Notes: a model not told the origin generated them from the letters alone. A DNA stretch of 49,490 bases from Halanaerobiaceae bacterium (GCA_003553485.1 PWEJ01000087.1:1-49490), one strand, 5' to 3'. Numbered from the stretch's first letter, positions 26,792 to 36,813 are shown. Numbers and translations: made by a program.

Positions 26792-27354
26792 CAATCCACC
26801 CCTAACTTGCTGACAGGTATATTTTCCAGTCTTTTCTGCAACTGCTCCAGCTCATTTTTAATGCTGCCATCAATTACCTGGTCGCCAACTTTTATCTGCA
26901 GGCCACCGATTAAATCCTCGTCAACCCGGGCTGTGAGCTCTATCTGATAGTCAAAAATACTTTCCAACTTCTTGACTATCTGCTCCTGTAATTCTACTGG
27001 CAGCTTGAAAGCTGAGACCAGTTCCACTTCTAAAATTTCTTTGAATTCCTTGGTTCTCAGTTCAAAATCTCTGACAATGGCAATAAAAAACCTGATTCTT
27101 CTTTTATCTATCAACAGCTGGCAAAAATCTAAGACCAGCTGAGAGACTTCGTCTCCCACAATCTTTTTTAAAGTGCGTTTTTTCACTTCTGGAGCTATTC
27201 TGGGATGGTATAAGAGGTTTTTAAAATCCCCATTATCCTTAATTAAATCCCTGAGCTCCTCCAGATCCTGGGCAACTTTATCTATCTCTTCTTTTTCTGT
27301 CGCCAGTTCAAAGATAGCCTGTCCATATTTGCGGGCGATTTCATTTTCTATCAT
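26791..27354 (-). CDS. atpH: F1Fo ATP synthase delta subunit
   Basis: Peripheral-stalk cap that holds F1 to the b subunits. The 187 residues follow the OSCP/delta plan: a helical N-terminal bundle beginning [18 protein letters not shown], and a C-terminal domain with [10 protein letters not shown] and [20 protein letters not shown]. It starts with an ATG that overlaps the atpF stop by 4 bases and ends overlapping atpA. Confidence 0.96.
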   Translation of the reverse strand: MIENEIARKYGQAIFELATEKEEIDKVAQDLEELRDLIKDNGDFKNLLYHPRIAPEVKKRTLKKIVGDEVSQLVLDFCQLLIDKRRIRFFIAIVRDFELRTKEFKEILEVELVSAFKLPVELQEQIVKKLESIFDYQIELTARVDEDLIGGLQIKVGDQVIDGSIKNELEQLQKRLENIPVSKLGVD

Positions 27355-27857
27355 TTAGCCTCACCTAACCTGGCTGATTCTAAATCTTCAATGTACTGCT
27401 GGATTAACTCTTCATGTTCCTCTTCATCCAGCTTCTCCCGCAAAAATTTGCTGGCCACCATCATGGAAATACTGGCAACTTCTCTGCGCAGTTCATCGGC
27501 TGCCTCCTGGCGAGCCTGTTCAATTTCAGCTAAGTTGCGCTCTTTAATACGCTCCGCCTCGTCCTGGGCCTCAGCAATGATCTCCTGGGCTCGTTCCTCC
27601 CCGCGGTCTTCAGCTTCATCAATAATCTGCTGGGCCTTCTGGCGGGCTTCATTCAATTCCCTCTGATGCTGCTCCTTCAGCCGGTGAGCTTCTTCTTTCT
27701 GCCGCCGGGCCTGTTCTAAATCACCTTTGATTTTCTGGCGCCGGGAGTCCAGCATCTCCGTGACCGGCTTATATAAAAATCTTTTCAGTAAATACATCAG
27801 CACCAGAAAGTTGACAACTTCCCAGAGCATGGTTATATTCAGGTCAACCAAATCCAC
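27351..27857 (-). CDS. atpF: F1Fo ATP synthase b subunit
   Basis: Membrane-anchored stator of the ATP synthase. The start is the GTG at 27857 after GGAGGTGAA. One transmembrane helix spans about residues 9-26 (WEVVNFLVLMYLLKRFLYKPV, key part FLVLMYLLKRFLYKPV), then a long charged helix rich in E, R, Q and A (about 30-160) forms the right-handed coiled coil of the stalk. A single b gene is present, so a homodimer is expected. 168 residues, normal length. Confidence 0.97.
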   Translation of the reverse strand: MDLVDLNITMLWEVVNFLVLMYLLKRFLYKPVTEMLDSRRQKIKGDLEQARRQKEEAHRLKEQHQRELNEARQKAQQIIDEAEDRGEERAQEIIAEAQDEAERIKERNLAEIEQARQEAADELRREVASISMMVASKFLREKLDEEEHEELIQQYIEDLESARLGEAK

Positions 27858-27964
27858 TTCACCTCCAAATTGAAAAACCTATTGCACCCAATCTTATCCT
27901 GCTAACTTCCTTTAGAGCTAAAATTTTCAGGTTATAAAATCACCCTGCCCTTAAAGGACAATAA

Positions 27965-28243
<279 letters not shown>

Positions 28244-28322
28244 TTAAGTAATTTGGTTAGTTTGGTAGTAATAATTCTCATAGCGATAGGTCTTCAAGCA
28301 AAATCTAAACCAGTTTTTCACA

Positions 28323-28982
28323 TCAATCCCGACAGACAGCTATATAGGCAATAGCAATCATTCCAAAGATTAAAGCCTGGACAGCTCCAACGAAGAGGTC
28401 AAACCAGGCATGTAAAGGTACAGGTAGTACCCAGGGCGCTGCTGAATATATCAACATTATGATAATTCCTCCGCCTACCATGTTACCAAAAAGACGGAAG
28501 GAGTGAGATATGGGCTTGGCCAACTCCCCTACCACATTTAGGGGTAATAGAATAATCACTGGCTCGCCAAAGCCCTTGATATAACCAAAAACGCCATGCT
28601 TTTTCATTCCTTCGTAGTGGCTTACCAAAAAGACCACTAACCCCAGACCTAAAGTGGTATTAATATCAGCGGTAGGATTAACTACCCCGGGGATAAAGCC
28701 CACCAGGTTGGAGAGGCCAATAAAAATAAATATGGTCGCTATAAAGGGCAGCATTCTTTTGCCCTCTCCTGGCATCATAGCTTCTATCTGGTCATAGATT
28801 AATTCTACAGTCATCTCAGCTACATTCTGCAGACCAGCTGGTACAATCTTCATATCCTTAGTGGCCAATCGGGCCCCAATTATTATCACAATACATACTA
28901 CCCAGGCCCAGATCAAGGTATCGGTAATCGGCAAGGATTCATTGCCAAAGAGATAGGTTACTACCTGTGGTCCTGGATCCAT
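28323..28982 (-). CDS. atpB: F1Fo ATP synthase a subunit
   Basis: Stator channel subunit that passes ions to the c-ring. 219 residues with about five to six transmembrane helices. The essential arginine is Arg163 in the motif ISHSFRLFGNMVGGGI, and the last helices read VGAVQALIFGMIAIAYIA, a family hallmark. It starts with ATG 18 bases after atpI. Together with the c subunit it should form the Na+ path. Confidence 0.97.
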   Translation of the reverse strand: MDPGPQVVTYLFGNESLPITDTLIWAWVVCIVIIIGARLATKDMKIVPAGLQNVAEMTVELIYDQIEAMMPGEGKRMLPFIATIFIFIGLSNLVGFIPGVVNPTADINTTLGLGLVVFLVSHYEGMKKHGVFGYIKGFGEPVIILLPLNVVGELAKPISHSFRLFGNMVGGGIIIMLIYSAAPWVLPVPLHAWFDLFVGAVQALIFGMIAIAYIAVCRD

Positions 28983-28999
28983 TTAAATCCCCCCTTTCA

Positions 29000-29437
29000 C
29001 TAAATATACTTGCTGGAATCATATTCCTGATACTTATTTTTTTTAGTGGCTAAAAAATCCTGCAACAGCTGTATTAAGGCAGAACCAATAATAACAAATT
29101 TTAACAGCAAAAGGCCCAACACCGCTCCCACAAAGCTCAAACCGGCATTATTCATGGCCACTGCCAGGACAACAAAATAAATCAAGAGATTTACCAGGGT
29201 CCTATTGCGGATGAACTTTTCTGCTTTAGCTGGCTCCATTTGCAGGGCTTTGCGGCTATTAACCAGCTTAAGCCTAAAGAGCAACAGGCTTATGGCCAGA
29301 CCAAAGATAAGACCTAAAAATCCTGGCACCTCACCCTGGAGCAGGGCCATAATTAGCAAAAAAGAACCGAGAACCAGAGTCCTCTTTGTTAAAGTTTTAA
29401 CAACTATTTCCGGCTGCTGGCTAAAGATATTAGTCAT
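29000..29437 (-). CDS. atpI: ATP synthase subunit I (AtpI)
   Basis: Small membrane protein of 145 residues with four predicted helices (about 22-38, 42-58, 82-98 and 102-122). It has the position and size of UncI/AtpI, which helps assemble the c-ring. The ATG at 29437 overlaps the end of atpZ by 8 bases; an adjacent GTG at 29440 is possible. Sequence identity of this family is low, so the call rests on hydrophobic pattern and location at the head of the atp operon. Confidence 0.82.
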   Translation of the reverse strand: MTNIFSQQPEIVVKTLTKRTLVLGSFLLIMALLQGEVPGFLGLIFGLAISLLLFRLKLVNSRKALQMEPAKAEKFIRNRTLVNLLIYFVVLAVAMNNAGLSFVGAVLGLLLLKFVIIGSALIQLLQDFLATKKNKYQEYDSSKYI

Positions 29438-29654
29438 CACCTAAAGACCCCTTTATAACTTGATAGACAACATAAAAGCCGGATGCTATCCCTACTAGTA
29501 GCCCGGCTATTAAAAAAACTGGCTCAGTTTTAAGGAAATCATCAATTTTAGAACCGATAAAATAGCCGATACCAATGGAAACCACCATTAAAATCCCCAG
29601 GTAACTGACCAGTCCCAGAGCCTGTAAAATTTTTTGCCAGTCCTTATTATCCAT
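29430..29654 (-). CDS. atpZ: AtpZ/AtpI-family protein, first gene of the ATP synthase operon
   Basis: Protein of 74 residues with two helices (about 16-32 and 45-65). It carries the AtpZ-type features: GLVSYLGILMVVSIGIGYFIGSKIDDFLKT (parts LGILMVVSIGIGYFIGSKID) and a second helix with GLLVGIASGFYVVYQ. AtpZ/AtpI pairs have been linked to ion supply or assembly for Na+ and alkaliphile ATP synthases. ATG after AAGGAGCAG. The 187-base gap upstream holds no convincing promoter, so the operon may be read through from wecA. Confidence 0.85.
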   Translation of the reverse strand: MDNKDWQKILQALGLVSYLGILMVVSIGIGYFIGSKIDDFLKTEPVFLIAGLLVGIASGFYVVYQVIKGSLGDD

Positions 29655-29841
29655 GGGGACTGCTCCTTCTGCCTTATAATGTCTGGTTATGCTCGATTCT
29701 AATATATAACATTCAAGGTTAAGCAGAAAAATCCTGCCCTAAAATTAAAATCTAAATTTTCTAAATGGGAGCATAAATTGCCTTAGCTGCCAAGAATCTG
29801 CCTGATTTAAAAGCACTTAAGTAATCATGATTACCGGGTTA

Positions 29842-30915
29842 TCATATGTTTTGCTCCTGCTGACTTTCTGAGTGGAGGGCTCTTCCCTCCCGGGGTAAAT
29901 CCACGGAAAAAATTCCAATTCGCCAGCAGCTATATAGTAAAAATATACCAGTTATTATCACCAGCAGAATTCCATTTTGCGAATTTAAGTGATTTACCAG
30001 ATAGGCCGTGGCGCCAAGAAATATGCTCATCACGTAGACTATAAGTGCGGTCTGTTTCTGACTCCAGCCCAGAGCCAGGAGCCGATGATGGAGATGACCA
30101 TGGTCAGCTCTGCTTATGGGGCGGCCGTAATAAAAGCGGCGGACAATGGCAAAGGCTGTATCAAAGATAGGTACTCCCAGGGCCAGTATCGGCACCAATA
30201 AAGTCATGGCAGCTGCTCCCTTTAAAGCTCCAATTACCGAGACGGCAGCCAGGAGATATCCTATCAAAAGTGCCCCGCTATCCCCCATAAATATTTTAGC
30301 AGGGTGAAAGTTGTAGGGCAAAAAACCCAGACAACTGCCGGCCACGGCTGCAATGATAGCCGCCGTAAAATACTGGCCCTGTTGAATACTGACGGCCAGT
30401 AATGTTAGAGCAGCAATAAGAGAGACTCCTGCGGCCAGTCCATCTAAACCATCTATCAGGTTAACAGTATTGGTGAGTCCTACAATCCAAAAAACCGTTA
30501 AAGGAGGTCCTAAAATGCCGAGATAAATCATCCCCTCTCCTAGAGGATGACTGACAAACTGAATGCTAACCCCGGCAACTACCAAAACCAGGGCCGCTAT
30601 AATCTGCCCCATGAGTTTAACTGCCGGCTTAAGTTGATATAGGTCATCAAAAACCCCTAAAAGGACGATAAGGGTGGCGCCGATGAGAATGGCCCCTAAT
30701 TCAAAGCCGGAGTCCAGTCCCACTCTTAAGAGTACCGCCAGCAAAAATCCCAGGTAAATGGCCAGACCACCCAGATTGGGCACCGAGCGCAAGTTGATCT
30801 TGCGTTTACCCGGTTTATCCACGGCTTCAATCTGCTGGGCAAATTTGCGGACCACCGGTGTTAGAATATATGTAATTAACAGGGCTAATAAAAAGACCTG
30901 TAGTTTATCTGGCAT
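29842..30915 (-). CDS. wecA: WecA/TagO-type UDP-GlcNAc:undecaprenyl-phosphate GlcNAc-1-P transferase
   Basis: Polytopic membrane enzyme of the MraY/WecA family that starts lipid-linked glycans such as O-antigen or other surface polymers. 357 residues, about ten to eleven transmembrane helices. Signature motifs are DKPGKRKINLRSVPNLGG near residue 33, GVFDDLYQLKP near 87, the catalytic NLIDGLDGLAAG near 152, MGDSGALLIGYLLA near 210 and the GlcNAc-type motif ADHGHLHHRLLALG near 272 (H-x-HH-R). The last motif argues for WecA/TagO rather than MraY. In a bacterium with lipid A genes, O-antigen priming is a natural role, but that is inference. It is preceded by upp and followed by atpZ. Confidence 0.92.
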   Translation of the reverse strand: MPDKLQVFLLALLITYILTPVVRKFAQQIEAVDKPGKRKINLRSVPNLGGLAIYLGFLLAVLLRVGLDSGFELGAILIGATLIVLLGVFDDLYQLKPAVKLMGQIIAALVLVVAGVSIQFVSHPLGEGMIYLGILGPPLTVFWIVGLTNTVNLIDGLDGLAAGVSLIAALTLLAVSIQQGQYFTAAIIAAVAGSCLGFLPYNFHPAKIFMGDSGALLIGYLLAAVSVIGALKGAAAMTLLVPILALGVPIFDTAFAIVRRFYYGRPISRADHGHLHHRLLALGWSQKQTALIVYVMSIFLGATAYLVNHLNSQNGILLVIITGIFLLYSCWRIGIFSVDLPREGRALHSESQQEQNI

Positions 30916-30970
30916 AATAAGCGCTCCTTTTAATAGATTAAGCTACTTTGAGAAGCAAAGCTTTTCTTTG

Positions 30971-31603
30971 CTACCTGGTGCCATAAAGGCGGTCCCCTGC
31001 ATCACCGAGTCCTGGTAAAATATAGGCCTTTTCGTTTAATTTATCATCTACTGCCGCTGTAAAGATCTCCACCTCGGGATGGTTCTGCCTCAATTTTTCA
31101 ATTCCCTCAGGGGCTGCCACCAGGCACATAAACTGCACTTTCAAGGGATTGCGTTCCTTAATGAAGGAGAGGGCCGCTGCTGCTGAACCTCCAGTGGCTA
31201 GCATGGGGTCGACTACGATAAGTTCTCTCTCCTCTAGGTCAGTGGGCAATTTGCAGTAATATTCCACTGGCTCCAGGGTCTCCGGGTCCCGGTAAAGACC
31301 GATATGACCTACTCGAGCCGTGGGGATCAGTTTTAAAATGCCATCCAGCATCCCCAGACCGGCTCGCAAAATCGGGACCACAGCTAATTTTTTCCCGGCT
31401 ATGACCTCAGCTTTGGTCTTCTCCAGGGGGGTTTCAATGGTGACTTCCTGGGTGGAAAGACTACGGGTCACTTCATAGGCCATCAAAGTAGAAATCTCAT
31501 TGGTCAATTCTCTAAACTCCTTGGGGCCTGTCTCTGACTTCCGCAGGAAGGTGAGCTTATGTTTGATAAGAGGATGATCTAGAACATGTACTTTGCTCAT
31601 CAT
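30971..31603 (-). CDS. upp: Uracil phosphoribosyltransferase
   Basis: Salvage enzyme that makes UMP from uracil and PRPP. 210 residues, normal. The PRPP-binding loop is [16 protein letters not shown] (about 130-145) and the C-terminal uracil pocket is [18 protein letters not shown]. The ATG overlaps the stop of the upstream fused gene by 4 bases (ATGA). Its place behind rpiB and before the ATP operon is the common Firmicutes order. Confidence 0.97.
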   Translation of the reverse strand: MMSKVHVLDHPLIKHKLTFLRKSETGPKEFRELTNEISTLMAYEVTRSLSTQEVTIETPLEKTKAEVIAGKKLAVVPILRAGLGMLDGILKLIPTARVGHIGLYRDPETLEPVEYYCKLPTDLEERELIVVDPMLATGGSAAAALSFIKERNPLKVQFMCLVAAPEGIEKLRQNHPEVEIFTAAVDDKLNEKAYILPGLGDAGDRLYGTR

Positions 31604-32565
31604 TCCTTCAACTCCTTCTCCAGCCCGGTGATCTTATCCACTCTCCGCTGATGACGATCTCCGGCAAATTCGGTGGTCAAAAAGGCTGTTACCACTTCTC
31701 TGGCCAGCCCCTGGCCGATAACTCTGGCGCCCAGGGTCAGAACATTGGCGTTATTATGGGCTCTGGCCATCCGGGCCGAATAAGAATCCTGGCAGCGAGC
31801 TGCTCGAATTCCGGCCACTTTATTGGCTGAAATCGCCATGCCAATACCAGTACCACAGATTAAGATGCCCAGCTCCGCCTGGCCCTCAGCTATTGAGCAG
31901 GCCACTTTCCCGGCAAAATCAGGATAATCCACAGAATCTTCACTGTCGGTACCCTGGTCGATAATTTCATAATCCTGTTCATCCAGCCATTCCTTTAATT
32001 CCTCTTTAAATAAATAACCAGCGTGGTCACTTCCTAATGCTATTTTCACCTTATCCCTCCTGTTGCTCCTGTTATTATAGTTCTGGCCCCGGGTTGAATT
32101 TCCTTCCTGGGAAAAAAATTGCGGCAATTTAACCACTGCTCTGCTCAAGAGCTCCTCTAGCTGATCTCTGGTCTTACGATAAGTCGCCAGACTGCCTCCA
32201 AAGGGGTCCCGAACCGTCTGTTTCTCCTGGACAAAATGCCCCAGGGCATATATTAATTGCGCTTTCTCCTGGTAAGATAACCTCAATCTTCTGGCCTGGC
32301 TTGCAGTCATGGTCAAAATCAAATCAGCCTCTGCCACCATCTTGGAGGACAATTGCTGGCTTTGATGCTGTTTTAGATCAAAATCTTTTTCGGCCGCCAC
32401 TTCAATGGCCTTCTCCGTGGCCTGCTGGCCAGGAAAAGCGGACAGACCGGCTGAAACCACCTGGTAATCTTCCTCTTCGCTCTGAGCCAGCAAATCCTGC
32501 AGAATAACCTGAGCCAGTGGACTGCGACAGGTATTGCCAGTACAGACCAGCAATATTGTCTTCAT
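31600..32565 (-). CDS. Fused protein-arginine phosphatase (YwlE-like) and ribose-5-phosphate isomerase B
   Basis: One frame encodes two enzymes usually made from separate neighbouring genes. The ATG at 32565 lies eight bases after AAGGAGGT. Residues 1-155 are a low-molecular-weight phosphatase with the loop CTGNTCRSP (Cys8 to Arg14; the threonine after cysteine matches YwlE-type arginine phosphatases) and the acid loop [19 protein letters not shown] polar linker follows at about 156-172. Residues 173-321 are a full RpiB with [31 protein letters not shown] and [19 protein letters not shown]. The linker DNA contains ACAGGAGGGATAAG before an in-frame GTG at 32049, the natural start of a 149-residue RpiB. 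So both a fusion and free RpiB may be made. Confidence 0.9.
   Translation of the reverse strand: MKTILLVCTGNTCRSPLAQVILQDLLAQSEEEDYQVVSAGLSAFPGQQATEKAIEVAAEKDFDLKQHQSQQLSSKMVAEADLILTMTASQARRLRLSYQEKAQLIYALGHFVQEKQTVRDPFGGSLATYRKTRDQLEELLSRAVVKLPQFFSQEGNSTRGQNYNNRSNRRDKVKIALGSDHAGYLFKEELKEWLDEQDYEIIDQGTDSEDSVDYPDFAGKVACSIAEGQAELGILICGTGIGMAISANKVAGIRAARCQDSYSARMARAHNNANVLTLGARVIGQGLAREVVTAFLTTEFAGDRHQRRVDKITGLEKELKE
32036..32062 (-). promoter_or_regulatory. Internal ribosome-binding site and GTG start for RpiB inside the fusion
   Basis: GGAGGG lies five bases before an in-frame GTG at 32049 followed by AAAATAGCATTAGG, encoding the normal RpiB N-terminus [12 protein letters not shown]. It looks like the leftover start region of a formerly separate rpiB gene. 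Confidence 0.6.
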
Positions 32566-32611
32566 CAGCAATTACCTCCTTACCACTTTTTAAGCTCATT
32601 ATGCTCTGCTG

Positions 32612-33745
32612 TTAATTCTGGCGGGAGGATAAATCCAGCTGACGGCTGGCTGCCTTAACCAATCTATTCATTATCGCTTCTCCCACCCCTACGGCAGGTA
32701 TGGACTCCACAAAGATTTCAGTGATCTCCTCCTGATCCAACTCCCGCAACAAAGTGAAGAGTTTTTTGGCAATGAGGTCGGCATTGGCCTTAGGCCCCAT
32801 GACCCTGACCAGACAGTTGGAATTGAGTAATATTTCCACCTCTTCATCTTTAATCTGCTGTAATTTTCTAAGCTCTTCGGCTGTCTCTCTGGTTAAAAGT
32901 AAAGCTATCGGCTTATCTTCAGTCTCTTTTATAAGGGCCAGAATTTCTTTAGCCTCTCCCCCTGATAACAGGGTGGTTTTAGTCTGGGGAGCATAATGAC
33001 GGTATTTCATCCCAGGGGAGCGAGGTTGAGCATTATCAATCTCCTGACCAGTTTTTTCCGACTCCTGGACTTTAAATTCCCGCCGGGGCTCCTGACCTAA
33101 TACCTCTGCAATCTGCTGCCCGGTAATCTGACCGGGTCGGAGCAGGACGGGTTTCTCCTGAGTCAAATCTATAACCGTGGATTCCAGCCCGATAAAGGTC
33201 TCCCCTCCATCAAGGAGCAGGGGAATTTTATCCTGTAAATCCAGCAGCACGTGACTGGCTCTAGTGGGACTTGGCAGCCCTGAAGCATTGGCGCTGGGTG
33301 CGGCTAATACCAGGCCTGAACGACGAAGAAGGGCCTGAGTTATTGGGTGAGAGGGCATTCTCACCGCCACTGTATCTAGCCCGGCGGTGGTAATATCGGG
33401 AACCTGGCTGTTCCGGTACATGATGATAGTCAAGGGGCCGGGCCAGAAGCGGCTAATAAGCTTCTCACAGGCCTCACATAATTCCCCGGCCACAACCCGC
33501 TTTAGATCCCTGCGCCAGCCGATATGTACAATCAGGGGATTATCGACGGGGCGGCCCTTAGCTTCATATATTTTTTTGATGGCCCTATCATTCAGGGCAT
33601 CGCCACCTAGGCCATAGACTGTTTCTGTAGGAAAAGCCACCACTTCCCCGGCCCGAAGCAGCCGGGCGGCCAGGTTAATCGCTTTATGATTTAAAAGCTC
33701 TGGCATTGATAACTCTCTTGCAATTTTAAGAACTTCTGTCTCCAT
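32612..33745 (-). CDS. Threonylcarbamoyl-AMP synthase (Sua5/YwlC)
   Basis: Makes L-threonylcarbamoyl-AMP for the t6A37 modification of ANN-decoding tRNAs. I set the start at the ATG at 33745, after GGAAAGAAGG, which overlaps the prmC end by 20 bases; the longer frame from 33796 overlaps by 71. The YrdC domain spans about residues 20-210 with VAFPTETVYGLGGDA, YEAKGRPVDNPLIVHI, RMPSHP and APSANASGLPSPT. A linker with SPGMKYRHYAP leads to the C-terminal Sua5 domain (about 250-365). The length of 377 is somewhat above the usual 345. The order prfA-prmC-sua5-ywlE-rpiB-upp is typical of Firmicutes. Confidence 0.95.
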   Translation of the reverse strand: METEVLKIARELSMPELLNHKAINLAARLLRAGEVVAFPTETVYGLGGDALNDRAIKKIYEAKGRPVDNPLIVHIGWRRDLKRVVAGELCEACEKLISRFWPGPLTIIMYRNSQVPDITTAGLDTVAVRMPSHPITQALLRRSGLVLAAPSANASGLPSPTRASHVLLDLQDKIPLLLDGGETFIGLESTVIDLTQEKPVLLRPGQITGQQIAEVLGQEPRREFKVQESEKTGQEIDNAQPRSPGMKYRHYAPQTKTTLLSGGEAKEILALIKETEDKPIALLLTRETAEELRKLQQIKDEEVEILLNSNCLVRVMGPKANADLIAKKLFTLLRELDQEEITEIFVESIPAVGVGEAIMNRLVKAASRQLDLSSRQN

Positions 33746-34628
33746 CGCCCTTCTTTCCTTTCCAGGCCAGATAAATTCTCTCTCGACCAGCTCCATCTAA
33801 AATTAACTGGCTGTCATGCCAGCCGCTATCTTTAAATATCTGACCTATTGTCTCTCCCTGGTCCTGGCCTATCTCCAGAGCCAGCAGTCCTCCTGGTTTT
33901 AAAATGTCATTGGCCTGGGGGATCAATTTGCGGTAAAAAACCAGACCGTCTTCTCCCCCGGCCAGCGCCAGGACTGGCTCTTCCTTTACCTCTGCAGATA
34001 ACTCCTCTAACTCTGCCGCTGGAATATAGGGGGGGTTGGAGATAACTATATCTACCTCTCCTCTTTTTTCTGGCAGCAGAGGCTCTAAGAGATCCCCTTC
34101 CAGAACGGCGGCTCGATCAGTAAGCCCATGTTTTTTCAGATTTTTACGGGCTACCTTTAGAGCCTCAGGGCTAATATCGATACCGACTCCAAGAGCCTGA
34201 GGTATATAATAGAGGAGACTAACCAGTATTGCCCCGGAGCCTGTCCCTACGTCGACTATCCGCGGAGAAGACCATTGCTGCTCCTGGCTTATCTCCAACA
34301 CCTTCTCCACCAGTTCTTCTGTCTCCGGCCGCGGGATCAAAACTTCTTCCTGCACCTCCAGTTGCAAAGACATGAACTCCTTTTTACCAGTGAGATAACT
34401 CACCGGCTTCCCCCGGGCTCTCTGGCGCAGACGCTTACGGAGTATAGTTAACTCCCTTTCGTTAAGGGGATAGTCATAGTTAACATAGAGCTTTATTCTC
34501 TCGGTCTGTAAAAGGTCAGCCAGCAGCACTTCAGCATCAAGCCTGGGGGTGTCGACTCCCTGTTTAGCAAGATACTCCTGGCTGCCCTGAAGAATACTTT
34601 TAATGGTACGCTCTTTGGCTTTTTTCAT
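33726..34628 (-). CDS. prmC: PrmC, release-factor glutamine methyltransferase
   Basis: SAM-dependent enzyme that methylates the glutamine of the GGQ motif in release factors. 300 residues. An N-terminal helical domain (1-85) is followed by the Rossmann methyltransferase with VDVGTGSGAILVSLLYYIP (motif I, about 125) and the diagnostic ISNPPYIPAAEL (NPPY, about 194). It lies directly behind prfA, its substrate gene, 17 bases apart. Start ATG at 34628. Confidence 0.96.
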   Translation of the reverse strand: MKKAKERTIKSILQGSQEYLAKQGVDTPRLDAEVLLADLLQTERIKLYVNYDYPLNERELTILRKRLRQRARGKPVSYLTGKKEFMSLQLEVQEEVLIPRPETEELVEKVLEISQEQQWSSPRIVDVGTGSGAILVSLLYYIPQALGVGIDISPEALKVARKNLKKHGLTDRAAVLEGDLLEPLLPEKRGEVDIVISNPPYIPAAELEELSAEVKEEPVLALAGGEDGLVFYRKLIPQANDILKPGGLLALEIGQDQGETIGQIFKDSGWHDSQLILDGAGRERIYLAWKGKKGDGDRSS

Positions 34629-34645
34629 GGTTTAGAGTTAACTCC

Positions 34646-35725
34646 TTATAATTTCTCCAGTCTCTTCTCTAAATCCTCGGCTATCAGGGGTTCTATCATA
34701 TGCTCTAACTCCCCATCAAGAATCTGCTCCAGTTTATGCTCGGTTAGGTTAATGCGGTGATCGCTGACCCGCCCCTGGGGAAAATTATAGGTGCGGATTT
34801 TCTCGCTGCGGTCACCACTGCCGACCTGATTCTTGCGAGCTTCAGACCGCTCCTGCTGCTGTTCCTGCTCATACTTTTCCTTCAGGCGAGCCCGGAGAAT
34901 TTTCATCGCTCTATCCTTATTTTTATGCTGAGACTTTTCATCCTGGCAGGAGACCACCAGCCCGGTAGGCTCATGGGTGATGCGTACTGCTGAATCGGTG
35001 GTGTTAACACTCTGCCCCCCGGGACCACTGGAGCGATAAAAGTCAATCCGCAGTTCATTGGGGTCGATATCTATCTCCACCTCTTCCGCCTCAGGCAGTA
35101 CAGCCACGGTGGCAGTGGAGGTATGGATGCGGCCGCTGGACTCGGTACTGGGTACCCGCTGTACCCGGTGCACCCCACTTTCATATTTCAAATAACGGAA
35201 GGCGTTCTTCCCTTCCACATTAAAAATAATCTCTTTAAATCCCCCTACTTCACTGGGACTGGAGGACATCACCTCTACCTGCCAGCCTCTATCTTCAGAA
35301 TAACGAGTATACATCCGATAGAGATCGCGGGCAAAGAGAGCCGCTTCGTCGCCGCCAGCTCCAGCTCTAATCTCCACTATTACATTTTTGCGGTCATCAG
35401 GGTCTTTTGGTATCAGCAGTTTAGGAAGCTCTTCCTTTAGTTTTTCCAGTTGAGGTTCAGCTTCAGCCATTTCTTCTTCAGCCAGCTTGGCTAAATCTCC
35501 ATCTTCGCCTAAAGCTAAAATCTCTTCCGCTTCTTCTATCTGTTCCTTAAGATCCTGATAGCGCTGATATTTTTCCACCACTTTTTTTAAGCGAGCATGC
35601 TCCTGCAGTAATTTCTGATACTCCTGACTGTTATTCATCACTTCAGGATCGCTGATCTTTTTATTTAAACTTTCATATTTTGTTACTACGTCATCTAATT
35701 TATCTTCCAATGTTGAAATATCCAT
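34646..35725 (-). CDS. prfA: Peptide chain release factor 1
   Basis: Terminates translation at UAA and UAG. 359 residues, normal. The codon-recognition tripeptide is PST at 192-194 in [15 protein letters not shown], the position of the RF1 PxT motif (RF2 has SPF). The catalytic GGQ lies at 236-238 in [22 protein letters not shown] after GATGAGGTG, 12 bases behind tdk. Confidence 0.98.
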   Translation of the reverse strand: MDISTLEDKLDDVVTKYESLNKKISDPEVMNNSQEYQKLLQEHARLKKVVEKYQRYQDLKEQIEEAEEILALGEDGDLAKLAEEEMAEAEPQLEKLKEELPKLLIPKDPDDRKNVIVEIRAGAGGDEAALFARDLYRMYTRYSEDRGWQVEVMSSSPSEVGGFKEIIFNVEGKNAFRYLKYESGVHRVQRVPSTESSGRIHTSTATVAVLPEAEEVEIDIDPNELRIDFYRSSGPGGQSVNTTDSAVRITHEPTGLVVSCQDEKSQHKNKDRAMKILRARLKEKYEQEQQQERSEARKNQVGSGDRSEKIRTYNFPQGRVSDHRINLTEHKLEQILDGELEHMIEPLIAEDLEKRLEKL

Positions 35726-35737
35726 CTTTTCACCTCA

Positions 35738-36313
35738 TCATTTTTTAACCTCATGGCAATGGCGGCAGCGTGCCTCATAGACCTCTTCCGCCCCTACCAT
35801 GATTACTGGATCATCATAACTGGCCGGCTCTCCATCCAGCAATCTCTGGGTTCGAGTAGCCGGTTCACCACAGTTAACGCAGATAGCGTGAAGTTTATCG
35901 ATATACTCAGCCCGGGCCATTAAATCAGGCACCGGCCCAAAGGGTTCACCGCGAAAATCTCTGTCTAAACCAGCCAGGATCACTCTCTTGCCTCTATCGG
36001 CTAATTCTTCCGCCGCCGAAACCAGGCGCTGATGAAAAAACTGGGCTTCATCAATTCCCACTACCTTAGTCTCTTCGCCCACCCGCTGCAATATTCCCTC
36101 AGGGTGGTCGACGGCTAATGCTTCAATGCTATCTCCACTATGGGATACTATGTTGCTCTTATCATATCGATCATCAAGGGCCGGTTTAAAGACCTGGGTC
36201 TTTTGCCGGGCAATCCGGACCCGGCGGAGGCGCCTGATCAATTCCTCGCTTTTACCACAGTACATTGGTCCCACGATTATCTCTATCCAGCCGCTATTGC
36301 TGATTTTATACAT
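35738..36313 (-). CDS. tdk: Thymidine kinase
   Basis: Type II thymidine kinase of the pyrimidine salvage route. 191 residues. P-loop [17 protein letters not shown] (15-31), catalytic Glu89 in [11 protein letters not shown], the lasso region and a zinc site made by CVNC and CRHC pairs near the C-terminus. ATG after GGAGGT. It is the first gene of the long run tdk-prfA-prmC-sua5-ywlE/rpiB-upp-wecA and is separated from rpmE by the terminator at 36446-36479. Confidence 0.96.
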   Translation of the reverse strand: MYKISNSGWIEIIVGPMYCGKSEELIRRLRRVRIARQKTQVFKPALDDRYDKSNIVSHSGDSIEALAVDHPEGILQRVGEETKVVGIDEAQFFHQRLVSAAEELADRGKRVILAGLDRDFRGEPFGPVPDLMARAEYIDKLHAICVNCGEPATRTQRLLDGEPASYDDPVIMVGAEEVYEARCRHCHEVKK

Positions 36314-36445
36314 TTAGCTTTACCTCCATTTACCTGCCTTCTTAACTGCCTTAACCCTCGCCTATAGACGAGCTATTTTGTTTTTGCTGCCTTAAAAGTT
36401 CTAGAACAGACTGGGAGCGGAGAGCGATAGCTAACATAACTCTGC

Positions 36446-36479
36446 AAAAAAAAAGCAGAGCAAAAGCCCTTGCCCTGCT
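36446..36479 (-). terminator. Rho-independent terminator after rpmE
   Basis: AGCAGGGCAA and TTGCTCTGCT form a 10-bp stem with one G-T pair around the loop GGGCTT, followed by eight to nine T residues on the minus strand. It lies 20 bases beyond rpmE. Confidence 0.9.
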
Positions 36480-36499
36480 CCCCACCGCTAGATATTTTG

Positions 36500-36748
36500 C
36501 TAGTTATCTTCCTGATCTTCTGCTTCTTCTTCGGAAGAATCATCTGCCTGAACACGACCATATTTCTCATTAAATCTTTCTACCCGACCCCCCCGGGCAG
36601 CAGTGCGCTGCTTGCCAGTATAAAAGGGATGGCAACTAGAGCAGACCTCCACTCTAATATCATCGCCGGTAGAAAGAGTTTCATATTCTTCTCCACATGC
36701 ACAAAAAATTGTTGTGGCAGTAGTCTCAGGATGAATTCCTTCTTTCAA
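36500..36748 (-). CDS. rpmE: Ribosomal protein L31 (zinc-binding type) with acidic tail
   Basis: Large-subunit ribosomal protein. I choose the TTG at 36748, preceded by AGAGGTGA at normal spacing, because it yields [10 protein letters not shown], the standard L31 start; a GTG at 36757 adds three residues. Four zinc-type cysteines are present in FCACGEEY and [14 protein letters not shown], so it is the C+ form, tied to zinc sufficiency. After the conserved end [13 protein letters not shown] the protein adds about 17 mostly acidic residues, which is unusual for L31. It has its own promoter and terminator. Confidence 0.95.
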   Translation of the reverse strand: MKEGIHPETTATTIFCACGEEYETLSTGDDIRVEVCSSCHPFYTGKQRTAARGGRVERFNEKYGRVQADDSSEEEAEDQEDN

Positions 36749-36784
36749 GATACTCACCTCTTTCCAACATTTTTTACTAAATTG

Positions 36785-36813
36785 ATTATATCACAGCCTT
36801 TTTTGCTATGCAA
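36785..36813 (-). promoter_or_regulatory. Strong promoter for rpmE
   Basis: TTGCAT, 17 bases, TATAAT with a TGTGA just upstream (extended -10) in the rho-rpmE gap on the minus strand. Confidence 0.8.

Noticed and set aside
29821-29834. Perfect 14-base palindrome GTAATCATGATTAC after wecA
   Set aside because: A few such palindromes are expected by chance in 50 kb, and no promoter is close enough to make it an operator.
36373-36570. Minus-strand frame overlapping rpmE and its terminator
   Set aside because: It runs through the terminator hairpin and the L31 gene in another frame and has no family features.
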